Shown here in pieces: positions 22,344 through 33,631 of a stretch of DNA of 64,000 nt. Under the pieces are notes generated by a model. That model had not been told where the DNA came from. It saw nothing but the letters and a program-made list of their open reading frames with translations, and did no database searches. The position numbers were made by a program, and so were the translations under genes. The stretch's first letter is position 1; each line of letters starts with the position of its first letter. Source of the DNA: Allomyces macrogynus ATCC 38327. Taxonomy: Eukaryota > Blastocladiomycota > Blastocladiomycetes > Blastocladiales > Blastocladiaceae. The stretch lies in assembly GCA_000151295.1 (NCBI GenBank), contig GG745339.1, positions 281,217 to 345,216 of the forward strand, given 5' to 3'.

Positions 22344-24321
22344 ATGGCCATGTACTCTCGAACCGCCGTTGCCAACTTGCTTTGCGCCTCGACCGCGTCG
22401 CTGGCCCGCACGCCGTTGGCGGCCCCGCGGCTGCTTCTCCCTGCTGTCCGCTCGCTGCACGCTTCCGGTATTGCTTGTCCGACGCTTTGCAACGGCTTTT
22501 GCGCCCTCGGTCCCTGATTGTGCGTTCTGTTACCGACACCGCAGCCGCAACCATGGCCCCTCGCAAGCGCAAGGTCTTCACGTACGAGAACCTCAACCCG
22601 CACGTCAAGCAGGCCGAGTACGCCGTGCGCGGCGAGCTCGCGATCCGTGCCGAGGCCCTGCGCAAGGTCGGTTTTTTTGTCCCGCTCTAAGTCCACGAAT
22701 TGGATACGGAACTGACCCGATCATGTGTCTGTGTAGACGCTCGACTCGGATCAAGCGTCGACGCTGTCGTTCGACAAGATTGTCAACTGCAACAGTACGT
22801 ATAGTCACGGCAAAATCCGGAAGATGAGCGCCATGGGATAAGGACTGATGCTCTTGTGGCCCCTCCACCAGTCGGCAACCCGCAGCAGCTCGGTCAACAA
22901 CCCATCACGTTCCTGCGCCAAGTCTCGTCGCTGCTCGAATATCCGGCGCTCCTCGACGACCGCAACCGCGATGCCGCGCTCAAGCTGTTCCCGGCCGATG
23001 CGATCGACCGTGCCAAGACCATGTCCAAGGCGATTGGGTCGCTCGGCGCCTACTCGCACTCGATGGGGATTCCCGCGATTCGCAACAGCGTGGCCAAGTT
23101 TATGGAGCGTGCGTATTTCTCCCCCACCCGTCTTGAGCTCACGGATCGTGGCTGACCGTGGTGTATTCCCTTTGTAGAGCGCGACGGCTTCCCGGCCAAC
23201 CCGGACCACATTTTCCTGACCGCCGGTGCGTCACCCGGCGTGCAGACGATCCTGCAGGCGCTGATCGCGCACGACCAAGTGGGTGTCCTCGTGCCGATCC
23301 CGCAGTACCCGCTCTACACGGCGGCCATTTCGCTGTGCAACGGCCGCGCTGTGCCCTACTACCTCGACGAAGAGGGCGCTTGGACGATGCGCGCTGACGA
23401 AGTGCGCCGCGCGATTGCCGAGGCGCGCAACGGTGGCACCGACGTGCGCGCGTTGTGCGTGATCAACCCGGGCAACCCGACGGGCAATGTGCTCAGTAAG
23501 GCCGATATGGAGGCGATCATCAAGCTGTGCCACAAGGAAGGGCTCTTGTTGATGGCCGACGAGGTCTACCAGACGAATGTCTACTACCCGAAGGAGCAGC
23601 CGTGGTACTCGTTCAAGCACGTGTTGTGCTCGATGGGTGGGGATGTCGCCAAGGAGGTGGAGCTTGTCTCGTTCCATTCGATTTCCAAGGGGATGATTGG
23701 CGAGTGTGGGCGCCGTGGCGGGTACTTTGAGGTCGTCAACGTCGATCCGCGCACGATCGAGGAGCTTTACAAGATTGCCTCCATTTCGCTGTGCCCGAAC
23801 GTGCAGGGGCAGGTCGCGGTATGTGTTCTTTTGCGCCATTTCAGCACAGACAACACAGACGCAAACTCACTCTCTTGCTTCTCCACCCCGAATTCCAGGT
23901 CGACATCATGGTCAACCCGCCGCAGGCCGGGTCCGAGTCGTACGACTTGTACAACACAGAAATGACGCACCTTTACGAATCGCTCAAACGTCGTGCCGAA
24001 AAGGTGGCCGCGGCTCTCAACCAGCTCGAGGGCGTGCAGTGCAACCGCGCCGACGGCGCCATGTACCTGTTCCCGAAGATTACGCTGCCGCAACGCGCGA
24101 TCGAGGCGGCCGAGGAGGCTGGCAAGGAGCCCGATGCGTTCTACACGCTGGCCCTGCTTGACGCGACGGGTGTCTGCACGGTGCCCGGGTCCGGGTTCCT
24201 GCAGCGGCCGGGCACGTTCCATTTCCGGTCGACGTTCTTGCCGCCGGAGGACGAGCTGGATGGGTTTATTGCCCGGTTGTCCAAGTTCCACAAGGAGTTC
24301 TTTGACAAGTACCGCGGTTGA
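22344..24321 (+). CDS. ALT1: Alanine aminotransferase (PLP-dependent), with a separate presequence exon
   Basis: It converts alanine and 2-oxoglutarate to pyruvate and glutamate. Exon 1 (22344-22467) encodes a mitochondrial presequence (MAMYSRTAVANLLCAS, RSLHAS). After a 77 nt intron, exon 2 opens with an in-frame second Met at 22553 (MAPRKRKVFTYENLNPHVKQ). The enzyme body follows: FDKIVNCNIGNPQQLGQQPI, ANPDHIFLTAGASPGVQTIL, VLVPIPQYPLYTAAISL, NPGNPTGNVLS, ADEVYQTNVYY and SFHSISKGMIGECGRRGGYF, where the Lys of SISKG binds PLP. The ending GFLQRPGTFHFRSTFLPPED is typical of the family. At least five introns, several with donors that fit the local pattern. Two starts could give mitochondrial and cytosolic forms. 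Confidence 0.93.
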
Positions 24322-24456
24322 GTGCGCGCGAGTGGAGTGGTGGGGTGCGGATGTAACATTATGAAATCGTTGGACTTGCATGTTTGTTCCTGGAAGGTCG
24401 CAAACTCGTCAGCTACAAACAATCAATCACAAAACGACGAGCACATCTATTAAATT

Positions 24457-25750
24457 TCACTCGGCCATCTGCCAAATCCGCACGACCCCGTCATCGCCGC
24501 ACGTGGCCAACAAGTGCGCCAGCGCCGGGTGCGGGTTCCATGCGACGCAGTTCACGTCGCACTCGCCGTGTGGCCGCTCCAGCACATGACGCCGCACCAA
24601 TCCCAACCCGGTCCATTCCCAGATAATCACCTTGTTGTCTCCGGCCGCCGACGCGATCCATGGCCGGTGCTTGTTCCATGCGACCGAGTAGATGGGGCGC
24701 GTGTGCGCATTCGACACGGTGGTCAGCGGGTGAATCGACTCGGCCGAGTCGTACTGCCACACGCGCAGAGAAAGGTCGTCGGAGCAGGTCACTACGGAGC
24801 CAAAGGTCAACCAAAGGTCAGCGCAGTCCTCGTACCAAAGGACAGCACAGTCGTCGGATTCGTTTGGGTCCGAGGGTGGAGCGTACCGAAATGGTGGCCC
24901 TCGCGGTCAAAATCGATGCCCCAGACGGTCGATTCGTGACCCTGCACGACTCTGGTGCAGTACCAGTCGTCGTGGTCGTCCTTCCAGAACCGGATCGTGT
25001 CGTCGTAGGAGACGGAAGCGAGCACTTCCTCGGTCGGGTGCCACTTCACCATTTTCACGTCCTGTGTGTGCTCTTGCAGCACGCTCAGGCACTCAAAGTC
25101 GCTGTCCTCGAGAACTAGCCAAGCAAACATGAGGGATCGAAATTCGCGAGAGCGAGGCACAACGTGCACAGCGTACAGGCGCGTACCTTCCCAGATCCAA
25201 ACGGACTTGTCGCGCGAACAGGTGGCGAGCAACCCGCCGTCGGCGCTCCATGCGACCGCCTTGGCCTCGTTCTCGTGGCCCTCGAGCGTGGCCGCGTAGT
25301 CGTACTCGAGCTCTACGCGCCGCCATCACCACGATCAGCACACCAATTCCAGTGCACCACACAAACCAGACACAATGCGACCGCACCTGACTCCTTGGCT
25401 GACGGATCCTTATCCCAAATCCCAATCGTTGCATCAAACGATGCCGTCGCCAACACATTCCCGTTGGGCGCAAACGCGACCGACCGAACCGTGCGTTTGT
25501 GCCCGCCGTCGAGCAACGACTTGCAGTCCCACGCGTGCGGTTGGAGCGTGGAGGCGCCAGATTTGGCCGAGGACAGGACTTGAGCGTTGACGGGACCCCA
25601 GATGCGCACGGTCTTGTCGCTGCTACTCGAGGCGAGCAGCGTCCCCGATGGATGCCACGACAGTGACCAGACGGGTTCGGCGTGGCCCTTAAGCTCGGCA
25701 ATCAGCTGGGGAGCGCCGCGCGCGGGTTTGCTGGCGGTTGCTTGGTTCAT
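24457..25750 (-). CDS. CIAO1: Cytosolic iron-sulfur assembly WD40 protein CIAO1/Cia1
   Basis: A WD40 propeller that docks apo-proteins to the cytosolic Fe-S targeting complex (with MMS19 and CIA2). The start ATG at 25750 gives [12 protein letters not shown]. Blades in order: [111 protein letters not shown], a blade with [33 protein letters not shown] and a last blade ending [13 protein letters not shown]. The spacing and the phrases [11 protein letters not shown] and DDWYC are characteristic of CIAO1. At least three short introns interrupt the gene (between blades 2-3, 3-4 and 5-6). The stop is at 24457. Confidence 0.92.
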
Positions 25751-25989
25751 GGAGGTGGTTGATGATGGGTTGCCGGACGGGTCGCGATTGACGGTATGGA
25801 GGAAGGGATATGAAATTAACATTGAAGAGGTGCTGTCAGCGTGCAATCTCCATCGATTCAGACGCACGTGCTCGCGATGAACCATTTGTCGCTCTCGCAT
25901 TCTATTCGGTTTGCTGGCCGGTTCGCAAACCGCGAGCCAAGCTGCTCATCGTCCAACCCCCAACCCCGGCACAACGACTTGCCGCAACA

Positions 25990-27363
25990 TGTCCTCCAGC
26001 ACCGACCACGATGCCTTGCCGGCCAGCGACGCGCCCGTGTCCGACTCGTCGTCCGCACCACCGGCCGCACCATCAACGGCCGCGACCACCGCGGCCAAAC
26101 CCATGTTCAAGAAAAAGACGACTGCGCGTGGCAACCGCAAATTCCGAACGCGCAACGACGACTCTAACGACGATGACACGAGCTCCTCCGCACCCGACGC
26201 CTCTGGAGAAAACGGCGACGACGAACCCGTCACGAGCATCCTGTCAGACATCAAGGAGGCGAGGAAAGTGCGCGCCAAGCCGCGCGGCATCGACGTCGAG
26301 ACGCTGCTCAAGCCGGTATCGGCCGACGTGGGTGCCGCGAGTGGGGGGAAGGGGAACACGTCGGATATCACCAAGCTGCACACGATCACGCACGGTGGAC
26401 TGATGGATATGAGCAAGTGCGTGGTTAAGATTTCAGTGTGCTGGTGCGACTGGTGGGTGGTTCTTGTCTGACTGGTGGTTGAAAATAGAGAAAAAGATGG
26501 GTACCTCACGTCGTTTACGGGAACCAACAAGACGCTCGATGCGACAAAGCACATGTGCGTGCCCTCCACCCTTTTTGTCCACCGGCAACTTTGCTTCGGG
26601 GCTCACCAATCATTTTTCATCTCAGGGAGCGTTTCATCGAGCAAGAAATGGCCAAGAAGCGCGGCAAGGTCACTGACGAACCGCAGGCGGAAAAGCCCAA
26701 GGCCGTGTCCTACGAGGACGAGCTCTTTGAGATCCCCGAACACCTGCGCATCGCGGCGCCCGAAGTCAAGGAGGGCAACGTCACGGCCTCCGCGGCCATG
26801 CTCACGGCGATTCCCGAAGTCGACTTGGGTCAACAGTACGCGCGCCTTTTCTCGTCTCTGACCTGCACTTCCTCGAGCGCAACGTCTAACAGCCCTTTCT
26901 CCACCGTAGAGCCCGAGTCAAGGCTCTCGAAAAAGCCGACCAGTTTCGGTCGACCATGCACCAACTGCACCAAAGCGGCGGTGCCCTCCCCGCCGATTTT
27001 GACGAGGGCGACCTGACGCCCGACCAAGCGCGCGACTTGGCCTTTTCGCACAACCCGTTTCCGAGCATGCGGTGGCGCATTTCGCGGCGCACGCGCGAGA
27101 CCCTGTTTGATCTCCATGCTGCGCAGGATATCTTGCATGAGACGGCGCGTGGGGGACGGCGTGGGAGTGGTGGGATTGTCACGAATGACGAGACGTTGCG
27201 CCAGCAACTCGAAGCAGATGCGCGGTTGGCGGAGGGGAGCTCATCGGCGGGACCGCGCGGGAGGGGGTACGCGTCGGCAGCGGAAGTGGTCGCGTCGCGG
27301 TTCCTGAGGGGTGGGGCGGACGTGGTCACGCCGCCGGATGCGAAGCGGCCGCGGTTGGCGTGA
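25990..27363 (+). CDS. TLS1/C9orf78 (Hep59 domain) spliceosome-associated protein
   Basis: The protein starts MSSSTDHDALPASDAPVSDS with a low-complexity acidic N-terminus, then KFRTRNDD and EPVTSILSDIKEARKVRAKP, typical of Tls1/C9orf78. Later exons supply SFTGTNKTLDATKH and RFIEQEMAKKRG (the conserved core), then SYEDELFEIPEHLRI and MLTAIPEVDLG. The last exon runs from RVKALEKADQFRST to the Pro/Arg-rich end PPDAKRPRLA. In S. pombe the family affects splicing of shelterin transcripts; in animals it binds BRR2. Introns sit near 26418-26500, 26550-26630 and 26840-26912. It is divergent to CIAO1, with only 239 bases between the two start codons. Confidence 0.82.
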
Positions 27364-27546
27364 TGTGTCGATGGCGAAGGGTGGAGAGGGAGCACCTTGT
27401 ACAGTTCATTCTCAAATCGTGCATTCGGTGGTGTGATTCTCCGGTGGAACAGAGGTTGACGCGCGCGAAAGATTGTGCAGGGGAGAGACCTTGAACACGA
27501 TACACAGCTTAAAATACTGCCGACAACGACACACAAAACCATCCGT

Positions 27547-29390
27547 TTACGCGGTCCACTTGAGCCCGACCTTATCCTGCACCTCCGTGCACCGGTCGAG
27601 GATCGCGCGCACATGCTCACGCACGCCAATCTTACCCGCGCCAACCTGCATTTCCAGGTTCGTGATCGGCGCCGTCAACGACGACGAGACGCCCGCGACC
27701 GTGGTCGCGTTACGGCGCATCGCATTCAATTCCTGGATCCCCTCGGCGACCAGCGACCGCAGCGGCCAGTGCTCGGCAAACCACTGCTCGACAGCCTCGC
27801 GCGACTCAAACGCGAAGTCGCCGACCGACGACTCCTCGCCACGCACGACGCGGCGCACATCTTCCTCGGCGGGCATCGCCAAGAACCGGTGCGGGTACTG
27901 GTCGTACGACGTCGAACGGAGCAGCGGGACCGGCGCGTGTTCCGGCGGCGGGAGCAGCAGCGCGTCCATTTCGGCCGTCGACAGGTTACCCGACTTCCAC
28001 TGCGGCTGCGTCGGCGGCTTGGTGAACAACTTGGCGGTGACCCCCTCGACAAAATCCGGGTGCATCATAATGTTGTTCACGAGAGTCCACTCAAACTGGA
28101 ACGCCGACGCGATGTCGAGCGTCTTGCCCCTGCGCACTTGACGCAGCGTCAGGTGCAGCGACAAAGGCGACATGGCCTGCAAAGTCGCGAGCGTCTTCTT
28201 GGCAAATTCCGACTCGTGCGCCTCAAGCGCAGCCATGATTTCCGCGACCGTGTCGTACTTGAAGCACGCGTCAATGATCGGGCGGTTGGCCTGCAAAGCG
28301 GCTGACGGCTGCGGCGCCTCAGCGAATTCCTCGATCGCCGCGTTCACCACACCCCAGTCGGAGACTTCCAGCTCGCACAGACGGTCGGTCAGGGCAGGGA
28401 TCCGTTCCGACGGGACGTAGTGCGTACCGATCCGCGCGGTGACCACGTCAGAACCAAGCAGGCGGTCGCCCGTCAAGGCGAGGTACGTGCCGAGCTCGCC
28501 GTCAAGACGGGGGAGGAAGAACGTGCCGCCAACGTCAGGGAAGAGACCAATGGCCGTTTCGGGCATGGCGAAGATGGTCTTTTCGGTTGCGACACGGAAA
28601 GGGGCGTGCACCGAGATGCCGACACCGCCGCCCACTACAAAGACGCGATTCGCAAGGGTCAGTGGTGATCGAAGACGATCGCGCCAAGGAATCCCACAGG
28701 GTGGAGCGTACTCGTGATGCCGTCAATGAGGGCCACAAACGGCTTGGGCGTCGTGCCAATGTAGTGGTTGAGCTGGTACTCTTCCTTCATGAACACGGCC
28801 GCCTCGGCGGGCTTGCCGTCCTTGATCTTGTCGACGAGCGCTATTCGCGGTGCAGAAACAGGTCGGTCAGCACGACGGAATTGGCGCAATGCGCCGCTGA
28901 TTTGATTGAGCGTACTCTTGACGTCGCCGCCAGCGCAAAACGCCTTGGGGTGGTCGCTCTTAAGAATAATCACGTTGCACATGTCGGACGCCTCCCACGC
29001 CTACGCAACGTGACCCATCGGAACGGTAAGCAGCTTGTCCACCCAAGGTCTTGTTTGTCGAACAATCGAACACACCATGAGCTGCGGGGTCATGGTGCGG
29101 ATCATTTCGACATTGAGAGCGTTGAAGCTCGCGGGCCGGTTGAGCGTGAAGATGCGCCCGCCCAGACTCTTGCGCTGCAGCACCTCGAGCGTGCTCGGCT
29201 GCGACTGGGGGGCCTGCGCCGCCACGGTCGTGGAGAACTACGGGATCAAATCATCGTGGGGATTATGGTTGAGCTGGGCTGGTCGAGGATTTGCAGATTC
29301 GCGGGGCCGATTGAAGCTCACCGTGCGCGCGGACGGGGCACGCAGCGAGCGCGCCAAGTTGAGAACTCGCATCATGCTGCGGGTCGTCAT
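27547..29390 (-). CDS. 3-hydroxyisobutyryl-CoA hydrolase (HIBCH/Ehd3-like), mitochondrial
   Basis: A crotonase-fold hydrolase of valine degradation; fungal relatives (Ehd3) are also the mitoribosomal protein mS47. The ATG at 29390 opens a presequence, MTTRSMMRVLNLARSLRAPS. After an intron comes LEVLQRKSLGGRIFTLNRPA and SFNALNVEMIRTM. The next exon has ILKSDHPKAFCAGGDVKS (oxyanion-hole region). The main exon includes GGGVGISVHAPFRVATEKTI and FAMPETAIGLFPDVGG with the catalytic Glu region. The C-terminal 130 residues (from SYDQYPHRFLAMPAEED to QDKVGLKWTA) extend beyond the core of animal HIBCH and recall the longer fungal form. Donor and acceptor positions were approximated. Stop TAA at 27547. 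Confidence 0.9.
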
Positions 29391-29694
29391 TTTCGAAGGT
29401 GTCGCGAGCGTCGCTGGTCGGAGCCGTTGACGATTCCACTTGCGGATTCCAGCCGTTCCAACGAGGAGCGGACGCTGCCGCGACCCGACTGTCCATGTGG
29501 CACGTGATGGCTTCAAATTGTCGCAAATCAAGTTCATTCACCTTCATTTTGGCATCATCTTGCGTCCGGCCCTTGGGGGTGCACAAGACGACAACTGCAG
29601 TTGCACCGACAACCAAGGCCGAGTCTCGCCACTTGCTGCAAGTCGACGGGCGCGCGGGGAAACTTCCGCTGTGCCGAAGCGATCAGGGCGCGCG
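29391..29694. other. Divergent promoter region
   Basis: Short spacer between HIBCH (minus) and the Munc13-like candidate (plus). No gene seen. Confidence 0.35.
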
Positions 29695-32600
29695 ATGCCC
29701 GACGTTGCCGTACCAGAGCCGACGGGATCGAGCGAGAACGGCAGCAAACCAGATGTGCCCGGTTTGCCGCGTCCAGTCGCCGATAATGAGCCCAAAAAAT
29801 CCGAGATCAACACGGGCGTGCTGAATGAAGGCAGCCGTAGGTCGGTCAGCTCTGTGCGCATCGGCTGAAAGATCACCGACTGACGTTGCAAGAATAGACC
29901 CACGGCAGCGCACGACCACGCCGCTCGCGCAAGACAGCTCGAGCACGACAAGGAGCAGCTCGTCGCGTGCTTGCTGGAAGGTGCCCGGGCGCGCCAGGCC
30001 TTGTCTCTTCCCGATGGAATCACGACGCTCGACCAGTACGACGCGTCGGCAACCCCCGTCGTGATCTCGTGGAGATCTTCTCTGAACTGCTGTTGTGTTT
30101 GGATAGACTTGATCTGGTGCAGGTCAACGTCGGTGCTCTCCTCGCGCAGTTGAGAAGCAGCGAGGGTCGCGTCGTTGTTCCAACCGACTGGGTACGCCGT
30201 TCTCACGAGCCCTGCAAGGCGACGCCAGCAGCCCCAATCGCTGCGACTCTTGCACCGCTTCGTCACCGGCCCGCACCTCCGCTTCCACCGCGAAAACCGT
30301 TGGTGGAGCCGCCCAGTTCGACGGTTCCATTACTCGGCTTGGACCATGGGCCTCATGTGCCAGCATCCGCACCCGCTCCCGCTCCCGTTCCCGCTCCTGC
30401 GCCGGCACCTGTACCTGCGAACCTCGCTCCGATTCCTGTCCGCCAGCCGCAGCCACAGTCCGTCCCGCCGTCGCCTCGGACATTGGAACTGCCGCGCTCT
30501 CCACTACCGCTCGTGTTCCGCGACCATCTCTGGGTCGATCCGGTCCAGTTCGTGTACCCGACGTTCCGCGAACAGGCGCGCGTGGATCTCGGGACCCGGT
30601 TTGGCCACCGCTGGCCGTTCTCGACATTTGCCTCGCACCCGCTCTCGCTCGATCACCTGAACCAGGCCGCGTTTGAAGTGCTCATGTTTGCGACGCGGCA
30701 CCATGCACGCACGTCGCTCACGATGCGCGTCGTCATGGACCATTTCCGCCCGCTGCTCGACGTGAGCCTCAGACGGCACAGATTGACCGAGGATCTCGTG
30801 CTCGATATCGCTCGTTCCGACCGGGCGTGTGCGGACTTGACGGCGTTCCGCGTCGCGCTCCTGGCTACCGCCGACCCGCACGTGTTTGCGTCGGGTGTGG
30901 AAGAGTCGGATTGGCGCCGCCGACAAGTCGATACGCTGCTGAATGACGTGGGGTTCGCGCTGGTTCACCAACCGCCCGAGTGGAACGACCTAGTGCAGGT
31001 GCTCGATGCGGCTTGTGTTTTGCCGATTGACCAGGGCCGCGCCGGGGCGCTTCTCGAGTCGATCCAAGACCCGCACCGCCTCCGATCTGCGAACCATTAC
31101 GCCCGCACTATTCTCTACGAGCGGCTTCTCGCGTGCTGCGTCGACCTGAACGAACCCTGGCACATGTTGACCTCTGACGCCAACGTTACGGCTGTCCTCA
31201 CCGAAGCCAAGTCAGCGCTCGGCATCACCGATGTCGCGCACCATTACGCGTCGGCCAAGGTCTTCTACACCGAGTACTGCAAGCATGGGTGCGTGGAGGC
31301 ACTCGACGTGGCGCACCGCGAGCTGCACGATGCGTTGTCCATGGACGCGTCAATCGAGGTGAGTTACGTGGGCCAGCTGACGCTCGTAGAACTCGAGTCG
31401 TGCCTGCAGCGCACGATTTCGTCTTTGCACGCGTGGCCCATGTCCCGCATGCCCGATTTCGACTTGCTCGCGGCGTTGCTCGACGAGATTGAGAACCCGA
31501 GAGCGGTCATGCCGACACGGTTATCGATTGGGATCGCGCTTGACCAGCAGCAGCCGGTGCCGGCGAACCGGTCCACACTGAGACAGCTCGTCACCGAGTC
31601 CAAGAAGCAGCAGTGCGGCAACCTTCGCGCAGACTTGGAGCAAGTGAAGGTCGATGTGCCCGTGCTCGTCGAGTGTGCTCGGAAGTTGCGGGAGGGTGTC
31701 GTGGCCGATTGGACATTGCGATGGCCCATCATGCAGCGGGCCATGTCACCGAGCGCGTGGTCAGCGGCCATTGTCGATGTGGCGCTCGCGTTCTTGGCGA
31801 CGGACGTGCTGCATCCGTTGCCCCCGATGCGCGTCGATATGTCACAGGCCGTCGTGGATTTGATGAAGGAAGTCGGTACGTTGCTTTGTCACTACTTTCC
31901 TGCCGTTTTTGCCTCTCATCGCTTCCTTCTTTTCACTTAGCCGACCTCGAGGCATTGTGCGTCTCGATCAAGAACGAGATTTTGCCTGCGTATAAGGACA
32001 AGGTTAGAGCTCCCACTTGGCCTTCCTCGATGACGCCCACTTACGAATCCCTGTTTCTTGATCGTAGCCGCTCCGCTCGCTCGGCCTCCACACAACCTTC
32101 GAGTCCATCACTCTCAGCTGGGTCCGGGGCCAATCCTCGTTCCTGACGCGCATCGCCGAGCGCGCCTTCTTTGCCGACGACTGGTCGGGTCCGGCCGACG
32201 ACGTGGTCTTGCACACCGAGTCGATCATCACCGTCTTCAACGGCTTCCACTCTTTTGTGAGCATGTTCTTTGCGCTGCCGTTCCTGACGCTCAATGAGCT
32301 CGCGATTTTGCCGACGATTGGTGTGCTCCGCGTCGCGCTCGACCGATACTTCAAGCTGTGCGCGACGGTTGGGCTGCCGACTATTAACACCGACTTTGCA
32401 CATGCAGTGGTCGCCGAACCCTCGAATGCGTTGACGATTTCACGCATCCAAGACTCGGTGCGGCGTGCGTCCTCGGCGTCGAATCTCCTCGGCGTTGTTG
32501 GCGGCGGAGGCAGCGGCAGCAGCGGCGCCCCACTCATCCCGCTCGGCCCCGACATCGGCGTCCCCGAAATGGCGCTGCGCATCAACAACGTCATGTTTGC

Positions 32601-33369
32601 CGCCGAGCACCTGTCGGACCTGATTGACCTGATCCGCAGCAAGTGCGACGCGCGCGGCCGACTCGCACAGTTCCTGTGGCTCAACGTGTGGACACGACAC
32701 CGCACGGTCCTCGCGCACGTCATGGACGTGCTCATTAACCGGCTCGTCGCGACACTCGTTTTCCGGGACCTGCGCTCCGTCTTCGTCGACGCGCTCTACC
32801 TGCCCGTCGCGCAGCGCATGACGTTGCGCACGGTCCTCCCACACCTTGACCAAAAGGCCGACCTCGAGGGATTGCTCGTTCCGGAAATCGCCCCACGTGT
32901 AGTCGAGCGGTACGCGGTCCTCGTCCTCGATACGGTCCGCCGCGTGTTCCTGGACCCGACGTCGGCGCGCGTGTTTCACGAACTCGACTACTCGGCGGTG
33001 GTCGATCCCGACCTCGAGGCGCTCGACGCATTTGTGCAGCCGTATTTCGGCGAGTTGGTCCCAACGGCGTACGACGCGTTTCTCAAGTGGAAGGAGGCAG
33101 TCGCCGTGCTCATGCCGATGCCGCCGCCGATCCTGATTGGAGCCTACGACGCGTTGCTGGATGACGCCGAGGGACGGCAGCCGGCGACGGCGGGGACGCT
33201 GTCCCGGAATACGGCACCGATGCCGAGTGATCCGGACCATCCGTTGTCGGAACATTTTGTGCGCGCGATGTTGTGTCACCGGATGGATCCGGCGTGTCGC
33301 GCGTATGTCAAGAAGCAGAAGTTGCATCGGGGTGGCGGTGCGCCAGTGCATGCGCGGGCCAAGTCGTGA
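29695..33369 (+). CDS. Large protein, possible Munc13-like (MUN/MHD) domain protein
   Basis: A gene of about 1100 codons with few introns. I place its start at the ATG at 29695 (MPDVAVPEPTGSSENGSKPD), but the 5' exons are uncertain. A coiled stretch (ARQLEHDKEQLVACLLEGAR) and a Pro-rich segment precede a long helical exon beginning LWVDPVQFVYPTFREQARVD and running to VDLMKEVGTLL (about 31890). Then come LEALCVSIKNEILPAYKDK, an intron, and a second helical block (RIAERAFFADDWSGPADD, HTESIITVFNGFHSFVSMFF, PEMALRINNVMFAAEHLSDL) ending HARAKS at TGA 33369. The long alpha-helical layout and the INN...L pattern recall the MUN/MHD region of Munc13-like tethering proteins (Ync13 in fission yeast), but I could not confirm it. 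It could be another vesicle-tether family. Confidence 0.45.
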
Positions 33370-33631
33370 ATGAGGCCAGGACGGTTCGGGAGCGACTTGA
33401 CGACGGGATGCGGTGGGAACGGAAATGAACTTGAATTAAAATTGTTGCACGCGCTGCTTGTGAGGTTCCTTGAACGGGAGCTGAAGCTGATCGGAGCCGA
33501 AACTGCAAAATTACAAAAACTGGGTCTCTCAAAGATAAATACATCACACCTTCCACCTTCTCCACGCCAAAATAGTGACTCGGCGGCAACCGCCCACCCA
33601 TTCAATCACCAAAAAGGGAGCGCGGGCACGC

